Origin: an uncultured Clostridia bacterium
GTDB lineage: Bacteria; Bacillota; Clostridia; Christensenellales; Borkfalkiaceae
Direction: 5' to 3'
NCBI GenBank assembly: GCA_947630705.1
Contig: CANRIK010000006.1
Location: forward strand, 1 to 64,000
DNA length: 64,000 bases
This document shows positions 46,522 to 55,306 of this stretch, piece after piece (within the stretch, counting starts at the first letter, position 1; every line of letters begins with the position of its first letter). The translations under genes were made by a program, and so were the position numbers. Under the pieces are notes generated by a model, which was given only the letters and a program-made list of their open reading frames with translations, did no database searches and was not told the DNA's origin.

Positions 46522-46772
46522 CAAAGGCTATGACGAAGAGAAGTACCGCGTAAGTTCGCTTACAGAGAGCGGCGCATGCTGGAAAAGCCGCAGAATGAAA
46601 ACGCGCGAATAACACTTCCGAGCCGCAACCCGAAAAGGTTAAAACCGCAGTAGGGCGCGCCGAAAAGTCCGCGTAAGGGACAGATAAAGTGATTGCTTTA
46701 TTTTCAGCAATAATTTAGGTGGCACCACGGAATGTTTCCGTCCTGAAAAATATTTTCGGGACGGTTTTTTTT
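46522..46772 (+). promoter_or_regulatory. T-box leader upstream of aspS-gatCAB, probable tRNA-Asn specificity
   Basis: TATGACGAAGAGAAGTA; ACAGAGAGCGG...GCTGGAAAAGCCG; GAATAACACTTCCGAG specifier region; TTTAGGTGGCACCACGG T-box sequence; CCGTCCTG...CGGGACGG-TTTTTTTT terminator. Confidence 0.92.
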
Positions 46773-46810
46773 GGGAAACACCGCAAATATCCTTAAAAGG
46801 AGCAGGCATT

Positions 46811-48538
46811 ATGTACAGAACAAAGACCGCAGATATGATAGGCGAGGAATGTGTCGGAGAAAGGGTGACCCTTGCCGGCTGGATAGAAAACATCCGCGAC
46901 CACGGCGGCGTATCCTTCATAGATTTGAGGGATTATTACGGCGTTGTGCAGGTGGTAATGCGCGATACGTCGCTCTTAAAGGGGCTCTCGCGCGAGGACT
47001 GCGTATCCGTTACGGGCGAAATAGAACACCGCGACGAGGACACCTACAATCCCAAAATTCCGGCCGGTACGGTGGAACTGAACTGCACGTCGGTCGAAGT
47101 GCTGGGCAAGGTAAAAGAGCCTCTGCCCTTTGAAATCATCACGTCGAAGGAGACCCGTGAGGACGTCCGCTTAAAATACCGTTTTCTCGATTTGAGAAAC
47201 CGCAAGGTGAAGGACGCCGTGATTTTCAGGGCGGAAGTCATTCGCTTTCTGCGCTCCGAAATGGAGAATATGGGCTTTCTCGAAGTGCAGACGCCCATAC
47301 TGTGCGCAAGCTCTCCCGAAGGCGCGCGCGATTATATAGTGCCCTCGCGCAGGTGGAAGGGTAAATTTTACGCTCTGCCGCAGGCGCCGCAACAGTATAA
47401 ACAGTTGCTCATGATTTCGGGTATAGATAAATACTTTCAGATAGCTCCGTGCTTCCGCGACGAGGACGCCAGAGCGGACCGTTCCCCGGGCGAGTTCTAT
47501 CAGCTCGATTTTGAAATGGCGTTTGCAACGCAGGAAGACGTGTTTGCCGTGGGCGAGAAGGTGCTCTATGACGTTTTCAAAAAATTCGCTCCCGAAAAAG
47601 AGGTGACGCCGCTGCCGTTCCCAGTTATTTCGTACGAGCGCGCCATGCTCGAATTCGGCACGGATAAACCCGACCTTCGCAATCCTCTGCGCATAATCGA
47701 CTTATCCGAATTTTTCTCTCGCTGTACGTTCAAACCGTTTATAGGCCGCACGGTGCGCGCTATCGTGATTCACGGCAAAATGAGCAAGGGCTTTCACGAA
47801 AAAATGCTCGACTTCGCGCAATCGATAGGAATGCCGGGGCTTGGATATCTCGAAGTTGGCGAGGACCTCTCATTCAAGGGTCCGATAGATAAATTCATTC
47901 CGGAAAACATGAAGGGAGAACTCATCTCTACTGCCGATCTTGCGGCGGATGACACCATATTTTTCATAGCCGACAGCGCGTCGAAGGCTCCCGTGCTCGC
48001 CGGAAAGATAAGAACGGAACTCGGCGAACGCTTAAATCTTATAGAGCAAAACGCTTTCCGCTTCGTATTCGTGAACGATTTCCCCATGTACGAAGAGGAT
48101 GAAAACGGCAAGCCGGCTTTCACGCACAATCCGTTTTCCATGCCGCAGGGCGGACTTGAAGCGCTCAACGGCAGGAACCCCTACGATATTCTTGCATATC
48201 AGTACGATATAGTCTGCAACGGCGTGGAGCTTTCGTCAGGCGCCGTCAGAAACCACGACCTCGACATAATGAAGAGAGCCTTCGAAATAGCCGGCTATGA
48301 CGAGGACGAACTGAAAGAAAAGTTCGGCGCTCTGTACACGGCGTTCAAATTCGGCGCGCCTCCCCATGCCGGAATGGCCCCGGGCATAGACAGACTGATA
48401 ATGCTCCTGCGCGGCGAGGAGAACATACGCGAGGTCATCGCCTTCCCCATGAGCGCCTCCGGACAGGACCTTATGTGCGGCGCCCCCTCCGAAGTTACGG
48501 AAAAACAGCTCCGCGAAGTGCACATAAAGGTGAGGTAA
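46811..48538 (+). CDS. aspS: Aspartyl-tRNA synthetase (bacterial type, probably non-discriminating)
   Basis: VTLAGWIENIRDHGGVSFIDLRDYYGVVQVV; CFRDEDARADRSPGEFYQLDFEMAF; GIDRLIMLLRGEENIREVIAFP; cotranscribed-looking with gatCAB. Confidence 0.95.
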   Translation: MYRTKTADMIGEECVGERVTLAGWIENIRDHGGVSFIDLRDYYGVVQVVMRDTSLLKGLSREDCVSVTGEIEHRDEDTYNPKIPAGTVELNCTSVEVLGKVKEPLPFEIITSKETREDVRLKYRFLDLRNRKVKDAVIFRAEVIRFLRSEMENMGFLEVQTPILCASSPEGARDYIVPSRRWKGKFYALPQAPQQYKQLLMISGIDKYFQIAPCFRDEDARADRSPGEFYQLDFEMAFATQEDVFAVGEKVLYDVFKKFAPEKEVTPLPFPVISYERAMLEFGTDKPDLRNPLRIIDLSEFFSRCTFKPFIGRTVRAIVIHGKMSKGFHEKMLDFAQSIGMPGLGYLEVGEDLSFKGPIDKFIPENMKGELISTADLAADDTIFFIADSASKAPVLAGKIRTELGERLNLIEQNAFRFVFVNDFPMYEEDENGKPAFTHNPFSMPQGGLEALNGRNPYDILAYQYDIVCNGVELSSGAVRNHDLDIMKRAFEIAGYDEDELKEKFGALYTAFKFGAPPHAGMAPGIDRLIMLLRGEENIREVIAFPMSASGQDLMCGAPSEVTEKQLREVHIKVR

Positions 48539-48541
48539 AAA

Positions 48542-48832
48542 GTGATAACGACAGAAGAAATAAAGGCTCTTGCACGCCTTGCAAAACTTCAATTCGACGA
48601 CGCGCGTTGCGAGGAGTTTTCAAAGGAGTTTGAGGAGATAGTGGCATTTGCCGGCGAGATAAATTCCTCCGTAGTGGGCGGAACGTCCGAGATAAGGGAG
48701 ATAGGCGGAAGGGAGATAGCCCTCTCCGATCTTCGCGCGGACGAGGTCGAGCCCAGCCTTTCGGCGGAAAAAATAACCTCCAACGTGGAGGCGGAAAACG
48801 GCTGTTTCACCGTGAGGAGAGTGGTAAAATGA
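48542..48832 (+). CDS. gatC: Asp-tRNA(Asn)/Glu-tRNA(Gln) amidotransferase subunit C
   Basis: 96 aa; EIKALARLAKLQFDDA...LRADEVEPSLSAEKITSNV; GTG start. Confidence 0.92.
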   Translation: MITTEEIKALARLAKLQFDDARCEEFSKEFEEIVAFAGEINSSVVGGTSEIREIGGREIALSDLRADEVEPSLSAEKITSNVEAENGCFTVRRVVK

Positions 48833-50280
48833 AAGGACTTTTAACCCGACTTTCCGCCATGCTCCGCTCCGGCGAAACAAGCTCTTATGAACTTACGAAA
48901 AAGTATATTGCCGAAATCGAGAAGAGCAATCCTTCGCTCAACGCCTATGTTCATCTTACTTTCGAAAGAGCCTTGAAGGACGCGGAGACGGCAGATAAAA
49001 TGTTGAAGAACGGCGTTGGCGGCGCGCTTACGGGAATTCCGTACGCCCTCAAAGACAATATCTGTACCGACGGACTTTTGACGACGTGCTGTTCCCGTAT
49101 TTTGTGCGATTTCAAACCTTATTACAACGCCGCGGTTGTGGAAAAGCTCAACTCCGTCGGCGCAGTACTGCTCGGCAAGACCAATATGGACGAGTTCGCC
49201 ATGGGCTCCACGTCGGAGACTTCCTGTTACGGCGCGCCTTTAAATCCTCGAAACCTTTCGTATGTCACGGGCGGTTCCTCGGGCGGCTCCGCGGCGGCGG
49301 TCGCCGCAAATATTGCGCCGTACGCGCTCGGCTCCGATACGGGCGGCTCCATACGCCAGCCGGCGGCTTTTTGCGGAGTTGTCGGTTTCAAACCGACTTA
49401 CGGCGCGGTCTCCCGTTACGGATTGATAGCTTACGGCTCTTCGCTCGACCAGATAGGCCCTATAACGCATACGGTTTCGGACGCGGCGTTGGTTTACGAC
49501 GCCATTCGCGGCGCCGACGTAAGGGATATGACGTCGGCGGCGACCGACGCGGCTCCCACCGTTCTCGACCCCGAAGTAAAGGGAATTAAGATAGCTCTTG
49601 CCGACGAATTTTTCGAGGGGCTGGACGGCGAGATGAAAGCGCTTATCGAGGGCGTAGTGAAAAAATACGAGGCATACGGCGCCGAAGTCTCATCTGTGAG
49701 TATTCCGAGCTTGAAGACGGCCCTTCCCGTATATTATATAATAGCATGCGCGGAGGCGTCCTCCAACCTCGGCCGATACGACGGCATACGTTACGGATTC
49801 AGAGCGGCGGACTATTCCGACGTGGACGACATGGTAGTCAGAACGCGTACGCAGGGCTTCGGGAAGGAAGTGCAGAAACGCATAATGCTGGGCACATACG
49901 TGCTTTCGAGCGGATATTTCGACGCGTATTATAAAAAGGCATGCCTTCTCCGCGAAAAGCTCAAAGGGGAGATGGACAAGGTATTTGAAAAGTTCGACCT
50001 TCTGATTGCTCCCACCGCGCCCGTAACGGCGTTCAAACGCGGATATTCGGGCGGCAACGCCATAGAGACATATCATTCCGACGTCTGTACGGTTCCCGTA
50101 AACATAGCCGGATTGCCGGCAATTTCAATACCGTGCGGCAAGACAAAGACGGGGCTCCCCGTCGGCATGCAGATAATCGGCGACAGGTTTGCCGATTCCG
50201 CCGTGCTCTCCGCGGCATATTTCTGCGAGGCGGAGAGCGTCTGCGGCGAAGAAATTTACGAAGGGGACGTGAGATTATGA
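48829..50280 (+). CDS. gatA: Asp-tRNA(Asn)/Glu-tRNA(Gln) amidotransferase subunit A
   Basis: GIPYALKDNICTDGL; VTGGSSGGSAAAVAANIAPYALGSDTGGSIRQPAAFCGVVGFKPTYG. Confidence 0.97.
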   Translation: MKGLLTRLSAMLRSGETSSYELTKKYIAEIEKSNPSLNAYVHLTFERALKDAETADKMLKNGVGGALTGIPYALKDNICTDGLLTTCCSRILCDFKPYYNAAVVEKLNSVGAVLLGKTNMDEFAMGSTSETSCYGAPLNPRNLSYVTGGSSGGSAAAVAANIAPYALGSDTGGSIRQPAAFCGVVGFKPTYGAVSRYGLIAYGSSLDQIGPITHTVSDAALVYDAIRGADVRDMTSAATDAAPTVLDPEVKGIKIALADEFFEGLDGEMKALIEGVVKKYEAYGAEVSSVSIPSLKTALPVYYIIACAEASSNLGRYDGIRYGFRAADYSDVDDMVVRTRTQGFGKEVQKRIMLGTYVLSSGYFDAYYKKACLLREKLKGEMDKVFEKFDLLIAPTAPVTAFKRGYSGGNAIETYHSDVCTVPVNIAGLPAISIPCGKTKTGLPVGMQIIGDRFADSAVLSAAYFCEAESVCGEEIYEGDVRL

Positions 50281-51689
50281 AATACGAGCTTGTATCCGGT
50301 TTCGAAACACATGTCGAGCTCGCCACCGCCACCAAAATTTTCTGCGGCTGCACGACGGCGTTCGGCGGCTCTCCGAATACCCATTGCTGTCCCGTCTGCA
50401 CGGGTCAGCCGGGCGCGCTTCCCGTTCTGAACAGAAGAGTGGTGGAGTTCGGTATCCGCGCCGGTCTCGCGCTCAACTGCAAAATCAATACGGTGACCCA
50501 TCTGGACAGAAAAAATTACTGCTACCCGGATTTGCCCAAGGCATATCAGATTTCGCAGTACGACAAGCCCCTCTGCGAGCACGGCTGGGTCGAGCTCGAA
50601 AGCGGCAAGAGGATAGGCATAACCAGAATCCATATCGAGGAGGACGCCGGCAAGCTCGTGCACGAGCGCGGAGTCACTTATATCGACTATAACCGCGGCG
50701 GCGTTCCCCTCATAGAGATAGTGTCCGAGCCCGACATATCCTCGCCCGAGGAGGCGCGTGAGTACGTTGAAAAACTGCAACTCATAATGCGCTATATAGG
50801 CGTGTCCGATTGCAAAATGCAGGAGGGCAGCATGCGCTGCGACGTCAATATTTCTCTCCGTGTTCATGGCTCCGACGAGCTCGGCACTCGCACGGAAATC
50901 AAGAACATGAACTCTTTGAGCTTTATTGAGAGGGCAATGGAGTATGAATATTCCCGTCAGGCTGAAATTCTGGACGCCGGAAAAAAGGTGGAGCAGTGCA
51001 CCATGCGGTTCGACGAGCACACCGGCGAGACCTATGTAATGCGCACAAAAGAGGACGCGCAGGATTACAGATATTTCCCCGAACCGGATATTCTTACGGT
51101 AGTCATTCCCGAAAGCAAAGTGAAAGCGATCTCGGATTCTCTGCCCGAACTTCCTCTCGCAAAACTGCGCAGATATATAACAGAACTCGGCGTAAACGAG
51201 CATAATGCCCGTCTAATGTACAGATACGCGAAAGTCTGCCGCTTTTTCGAAGAGGCGATAGCGGAGGGAGCCTCCGCAAAACATTGCTCTAACCTCATCA
51301 CGGGCGCGGTGTTTTCCGCACTCGCCACCGAAGAGGATAAGGAGCAATTCTCAGTTTCCCTTTCGAGCAAGGAGTTTGCAAAGCTCGTGCGGCTCATAGA
51401 CGACGGCAAAATAAACTTCACCCTCGCCCAGATGACCCTTTCGAGAATGCTCGCCGACGGCGGAAACGTGGACGACTATCTGACCGCCGCGGACCTTGCC
51501 GGCGTGGACGAGGGAGAGCTTGAACGACTCTGCGCCGAAGCCGTGGCAAATAATCCTCGTGCGGTTGCCGATTTCAAGGCAGGCAAAGAGAAGGCTATAT
51601 CCGCCCTCTACGGCTATATAAAGCGCGCCACGCAGGGCAAGGCAGACATAAAAAAGGCCGACGAGATAATCAAAAAATTGATAAACTGA
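50277..51689 (+). CDS. gatB: Asp-tRNA(Asn)/Glu-tRNA(Gln) amidotransferase subunit B
   Basis: MKYELVSGFETHVELATATKIFCGC; RKNYCYPDLPKAYQISQYDKPLCEHG; ATGA overlap with gatA. Confidence 0.97.
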   Translation: MKYELVSGFETHVELATATKIFCGCTTAFGGSPNTHCCPVCTGQPGALPVLNRRVVEFGIRAGLALNCKINTVTHLDRKNYCYPDLPKAYQISQYDKPLCEHGWVELESGKRIGITRIHIEEDAGKLVHERGVTYIDYNRGGVPLIEIVSEPDISSPEEAREYVEKLQLIMRYIGVSDCKMQEGSMRCDVNISLRVHGSDELGTRTEIKNMNSLSFIERAMEYEYSRQAEILDAGKKVEQCTMRFDEHTGETYVMRTKEDAQDYRYFPEPDILTVVIPESKVKAISDSLPELPLAKLRRYITELGVNEHNARLMYRYAKVCRFFEEAIAEGASAKHCSNLITGAVFSALATEEDKEQFSVSLSSKEFAKLVRLIDDGKINFTLAQMTLSRMLADGGNVDDYLTAADLAGVDEGELERLCAEAVANNPRAVADFKAGKEKAISALYGYIKRATQGKADIKKADEIIKKLIN

Positions 51690-51871
51690 AAGTTTTGCCC
51701 GTAAAATTTCCGTAATTTTGACAAAATCGGTCGATTGAACAAGCCGTCGTTTCCGACTTATAAATTCATTCGGCGTCTGACATGTAAGTTATCGGTCGAT
51801 TGAACAATTTGTCATTTGAAGATATTTACGCATATTCCGAAACTTGATCGGCCGAAATTTCGGCCCGACGT

Positions 51872-51892
51872 CCGTGGGAATCAGTCCCACGG
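51872..51892 (+). terminator. gatB-side terminator
   Basis: CCGTGGGA-ATCAG-TCCCACGG-ATTTTTT. Confidence 0.7.
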
Positions 51893-52058
51893 ATTTTTTG
51901 TTGCCGTTCTATCGGACGAGAGCCGAGAATAAACTAATTTTGACAAGCCCAACGGCCGTAGCTTTCCGTTCGGCTTAATTAAATGACATAATGCAATAAT
52001 AATAGTGCAAAAAAGTCAGAATTTTTCGGCTTTTTACATGTATCATATAGGAGAAGCG

Positions 52059-52823
52059 TTGATAAAAGTACTCAATCTGAAATCTGTTTTAACTTGCGTT
52101 TTTGCTCTCGCGCTCGTCGCGGTGCTCTGCATTTCCGTGCATTTCACGGGCGCATACGCCGTTTACTATAACCTCTCGCCTCGCCTCTTGCCCATTTACA
52201 GCGTGGAGAGGGAAGACAAGGTGATATCCGTCACATTCGACTGCGCTTGGGGCGTGGAGCATACGGACGCCATACTTTCCGCCCTCAAAACTTCCGACGT
52301 CCGCGCAACCTTTTTCATGGTCGAATTCTGGACGGAAAAATATCCCGAGTACGTTAAAAAAATAGACGAAAGCGGCTGTGAAATAGGCACTCATTCGGCG
52401 ACGCACAGTTACATGTCAAAGCTGAACGCCGAGGAAATACGCCTCGAACTTACCACCTCTTCGGAGGCAATAGAGGAGATAACCGGCAAAGAGGTGGAAC
52501 TGTTCCGCGCGCCCTTCGGCGACTATGACGACGAACTCATAAAGACTGCCGCCGAACTCGGCTATCATACCATTCAATGGGACGTGGACAGTCTCGATTG
52601 GAAGGATCTTTCCGCTTCCGATATCGCCATGCGAGTCATAAACAAAGTGCGAAGCGGATCGATAATACTTATGCACAACAACGGCCTGCACACGGCGGAA
52701 TCCCTTCCGATAATTTTGGAAACGCTCAAAAACAGAGGCTACACTTTTGTGCCAGTCGGCGAGCTGATATACAGAGAGAACTATTCCATGGACTCCGACG
52801 GCAGACAGCGTCCCTCAACCTGA
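52059..52823 (+). CDS. Polysaccharide deacetylase (CE4; PdaB-like), membrane anchored
   Basis: N-terminal TM; VISVTFDCAWGVEHTDAILSALKTSDVRATFFM; EIGTHSATHSYMSKL; FRAPFGDYDDELI; TTG start after AGGAGA. Confidence 0.88.
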   Translation: MIKVLNLKSVLTCVFALALVAVLCISVHFTGAYAVYYNLSPRLLPIYSVEREDKVISVTFDCAWGVEHTDAILSALKTSDVRATFFMVEFWTEKYPEYVKKIDESGCEIGTHSATHSYMSKLNAEEIRLELTTSSEAIEEITGKEVELFRAPFGDYDDELIKTAAELGYHTIQWDVDSLDWKDLSASDIAMRVINKVRSGSIILMHNNGLHTAESLPIILETLKNRGYTFVPVGELIYRENYSMDSDGRQRPST

Positions 52824-52929
52824 AAGAGCCGCGTTCAAAGCATCAGGGCCGCGGCATTGGGAGAGAAACAGTCCCGACAGAACGGGAGAGATAACAATTC
52901 CGACAGAAATACATTATATGGAGGCATAT

Positions 52930-53616
52930 ATGAATTACAATACAGAGAAGAACAACAAGGTGTATCTTTACGGGGAAATAGTCTCCGAGGCGAAGTTTTC
53001 CCACGAGGTGTACGGCGAGGGCTTTTACGAGTTTTACGTCAAGGTTATGAGGCTCTCCGGTCAGGCGGATATACTTCCCGTCACGGTATCGGAGCGGATA
53101 ATGACGCCGGAGATGTCAGTAGGCGGCACGATATGCGCGCTGGGACAGTTCAGAAGCTATAACAAGCTCGAAAACGGCAAGTCTCGGCTCATGCTCACGG
53201 TGTTCATACGCGAACTGCTCGAAACTCCCGCCGGAAAGAATCCGAATTCCATAGTTCTTTCGGGGTATATCTGCAAGCCGCCGGTGTATCGCACCACGCC
53301 GTTCAACAGGGAAATAGCAGACCTGCTTATCGCCGTCAACAGAAGCTATAACAAATCGGATTATATTCCGGCGATAGCGTGGGGCAGAAACGCGAGATTT
53401 GTAAGAAATCTCTCCGTCGGCGACAGGGTTGCGCTGTCCGGCAGAATACAGAGCCGGGAATATCAGAAAAAACAGCCCGACGAAAGTTTTGTGACGATGA
53501 CTGCATATGAGGTTTCCGTCTCCAAACTTGCGGCGTTCGACGACGATTCCGAGTTCGATATCGAAGAGGAATTCGACCTTTATTCGTCGCCGAGAGCCTA
53601 CGAAAATACCGATTGA
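52930..53616 (+). CDS. SSB-like protein with two OB-fold regions
   Basis: Two SSB-like halves: NKVYLYGEIVSEAKFS... and NSIVLSGYICKPPVYRTTPFNREIADLLIAVNRS...VGDRVALSGRIQSREY; GGAGG RBS. Confidence 0.75.
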   Translation: MNYNTEKNNKVYLYGEIVSEAKFSHEVYGEGFYEFYVKVMRLSGQADILPVTVSERIMTPEMSVGGTICALGQFRSYNKLENGKSRLMLTVFIRELLETPAGKNPNSIVLSGYICKPPVYRTTPFNREIADLLIAVNRSYNKSDYIPAIAWGRNARFVRNLSVGDRVALSGRIQSREYQKKQPDESFVTMTAYEVSVSKLAAFDDDSEFDIEEEFDLYSSPRAYENTD

Positions 53617-53656
53617 TCGACCGGGCCCGTCCGCCTTCGGAATGTAAATTTTAATT

Positions 53657-53671
53657 CCGTCCGTCGGACGG
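53657..53671 (+). terminator. Terminator
   Basis: CCGTCC-GTC-GGACGG-TTTTTTT. Confidence 0.7.
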
Positions 53672-53717
53672 TTTTTTTGTTTGACTATTTTTGTGCGTCG
53701 CACTATAATGTTTGAGT

Positions 53718-55100
53718 ATGCAAAAGACAAGCACTGTGGATTTGACAAACGGAGGGGTGTGGCGCACTCTTCTCAAATATACTTTGCCGCTCTTCGGCTG
53801 CGCGATGGTGCAACAGCTCTATTCGCTTGTGGACCTTCTTGTAGTCGGCAATTTCTCCTATGACGGCGCGCTCTCGGTGGACGCCATAGGCAATGCCACA
53901 AATGTAATCAATATTCTTCTCGCTTTTGCGATAGGCGCAAACGGCGGCTGTTCGGTCATAATAGCCAAACATTTCGGAGCAAAGAACAATTTAAAAGTGC
54001 GCGAGACGGCAAACACCGCCGTCATAGCCTTTTCCGTAATGTGCGCGGTGATAATGACGTTGGGGCTGGGGTTTGCTCCGCAATTACTTACGGCGTTGAG
54101 CGTTCACGGCAGTTATTTCGACATGTGCCTCGAATATCTGTACATATATACCGGTTCTCTGCCGTTCATATTTCTGTATAACGTTGGCTGCGGCGTATGC
54201 TCGGCTCTCGGCGACTCCGTAACGCCCTTCATATTCCTTGTTATTTCATCCGTTCTTAACGTCGTGCTCGATTTGATTTTTGTGTGCGCACTGCACCTCG
54301 ACGTGGCCGGCGCGGCGTGGGCGACCTTCATTTCGCAGGTGATTTCCGGCTTGCTTACGCTGATAGTGCTCGTAAGAAAGCTCAAAGCCATTCGCCCCGA
54401 TACGAAGCCGAAGAAGTTCGACGGAGTGATTTTGAGAGATCTTGTAGTCACTTCCGTGCCCATAATCTTACAGCAGTCCTTCGTTTCGGTGGGCAATTTC
54501 TTCGTTATGAAGAGAATAAACATGCTCGGCGAGGACGCAACGTGCGGCTTTACGACCGCATTCAAACTCGTAACGATGTCCAACAGCGGCGTTATAAACA
54601 TGACCAACGGTCTGGCAAACTTTGCCTCGCAGAACAAGGCGGCCGGCAAGTTCGAGCGCATACGTTTGGGCTATCTTGCCGTTCTTTGCATGACAATGGC
54701 GGTGACCGCCGTGTTTATGATCATGCTGATTGCCTTTCCGGAGCCGTTTACAAGGCTGTTCGTCCAGAGCGAAAAACTAACCGACGCGGCTTTGGAATAT
54801 TCCAAGCAGTTCCTCGTAATAGTATCGGCGTTTCTTCCCACGGTCTGCATAAAAATCGTCTCCGACGGAGCCGTCCGCGGCTGCGGCGGCAATGTAGGCT
54901 TTACAGTAAGCACGTTTACCGATCTTATACTGCGCGTTGCGCTCGTGTATCTTCTTACGGAGGTCGGCTGGGGCTTTTCGGGAGTCTGCTGGGCGTGGGC
55001 GATAGGTTGGTCCGTAAGCATGATGCTCGCGGTGGTTTTCTATGTCAGAATAAGGTGTCTGCGCGGCGTCAAAATATTTCCGCGCAAAAACTTGACTTGA
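53718..55100 (+). CDS. MATE family efflux transporter
   Basis: GVWRTLLKYTLPLFGCAMVQQLYSLVDLLVVGNF...GANGGCSVIIAKHFGAKN. Confidence 0.92.
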   Translation: MQKTSTVDLTNGGVWRTLLKYTLPLFGCAMVQQLYSLVDLLVVGNFSYDGALSVDAIGNATNVINILLAFAIGANGGCSVIIAKHFGAKNNLKVRETANTAVIAFSVMCAVIMTLGLGFAPQLLTALSVHGSYFDMCLEYLYIYTGSLPFIFLYNVGCGVCSALGDSVTPFIFLVISSVLNVVLDLIFVCALHLDVAGAAWATFISQVISGLLTLIVLVRKLKAIRPDTKPKKFDGVILRDLVVTSVPIILQQSFVSVGNFFVMKRINMLGEDATCGFTTAFKLVTMSNSGVINMTNGLANFASQNKAAGKFERIRLGYLAVLCMTMAVTAVFMIMLIAFPEPFTRLFVQSEKLTDAALEYSKQFLVIVSAFLPTVCIKIVSDGAVRGCGGNVGFTVSTFTDLILRVALVYLLTEVGWGFSGVCWAWAIGWSVSMMLAVVFYVRIRCLRGVKIFPRKNLT

Positions 55101-55306
55101 ACTTCCCGTATATGATAAAATATATTAAAGGCGGCGGAATGTCGCGGTTTTTTGGGCGCCTCGTTTATGAGGCGCCCGAATTTATAATCGTAAGGTCTGA
55201 AAAAATCTGTAAAAATTCAGCTGTAATTGATTTTATAATCGGAAGATTGACAGAACCCGTCGATTCGGCCGCACGCCTACCCCAATGTTCAGTTATAGGT
55301 ATAAAA

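Noticed and set aside
54284-55306. N-terminal 341-aa extension of the leuA ORF
   Set aside because: Overlaps the MATE gene in another frame; LeuA homology begins at the ATG at 55307.
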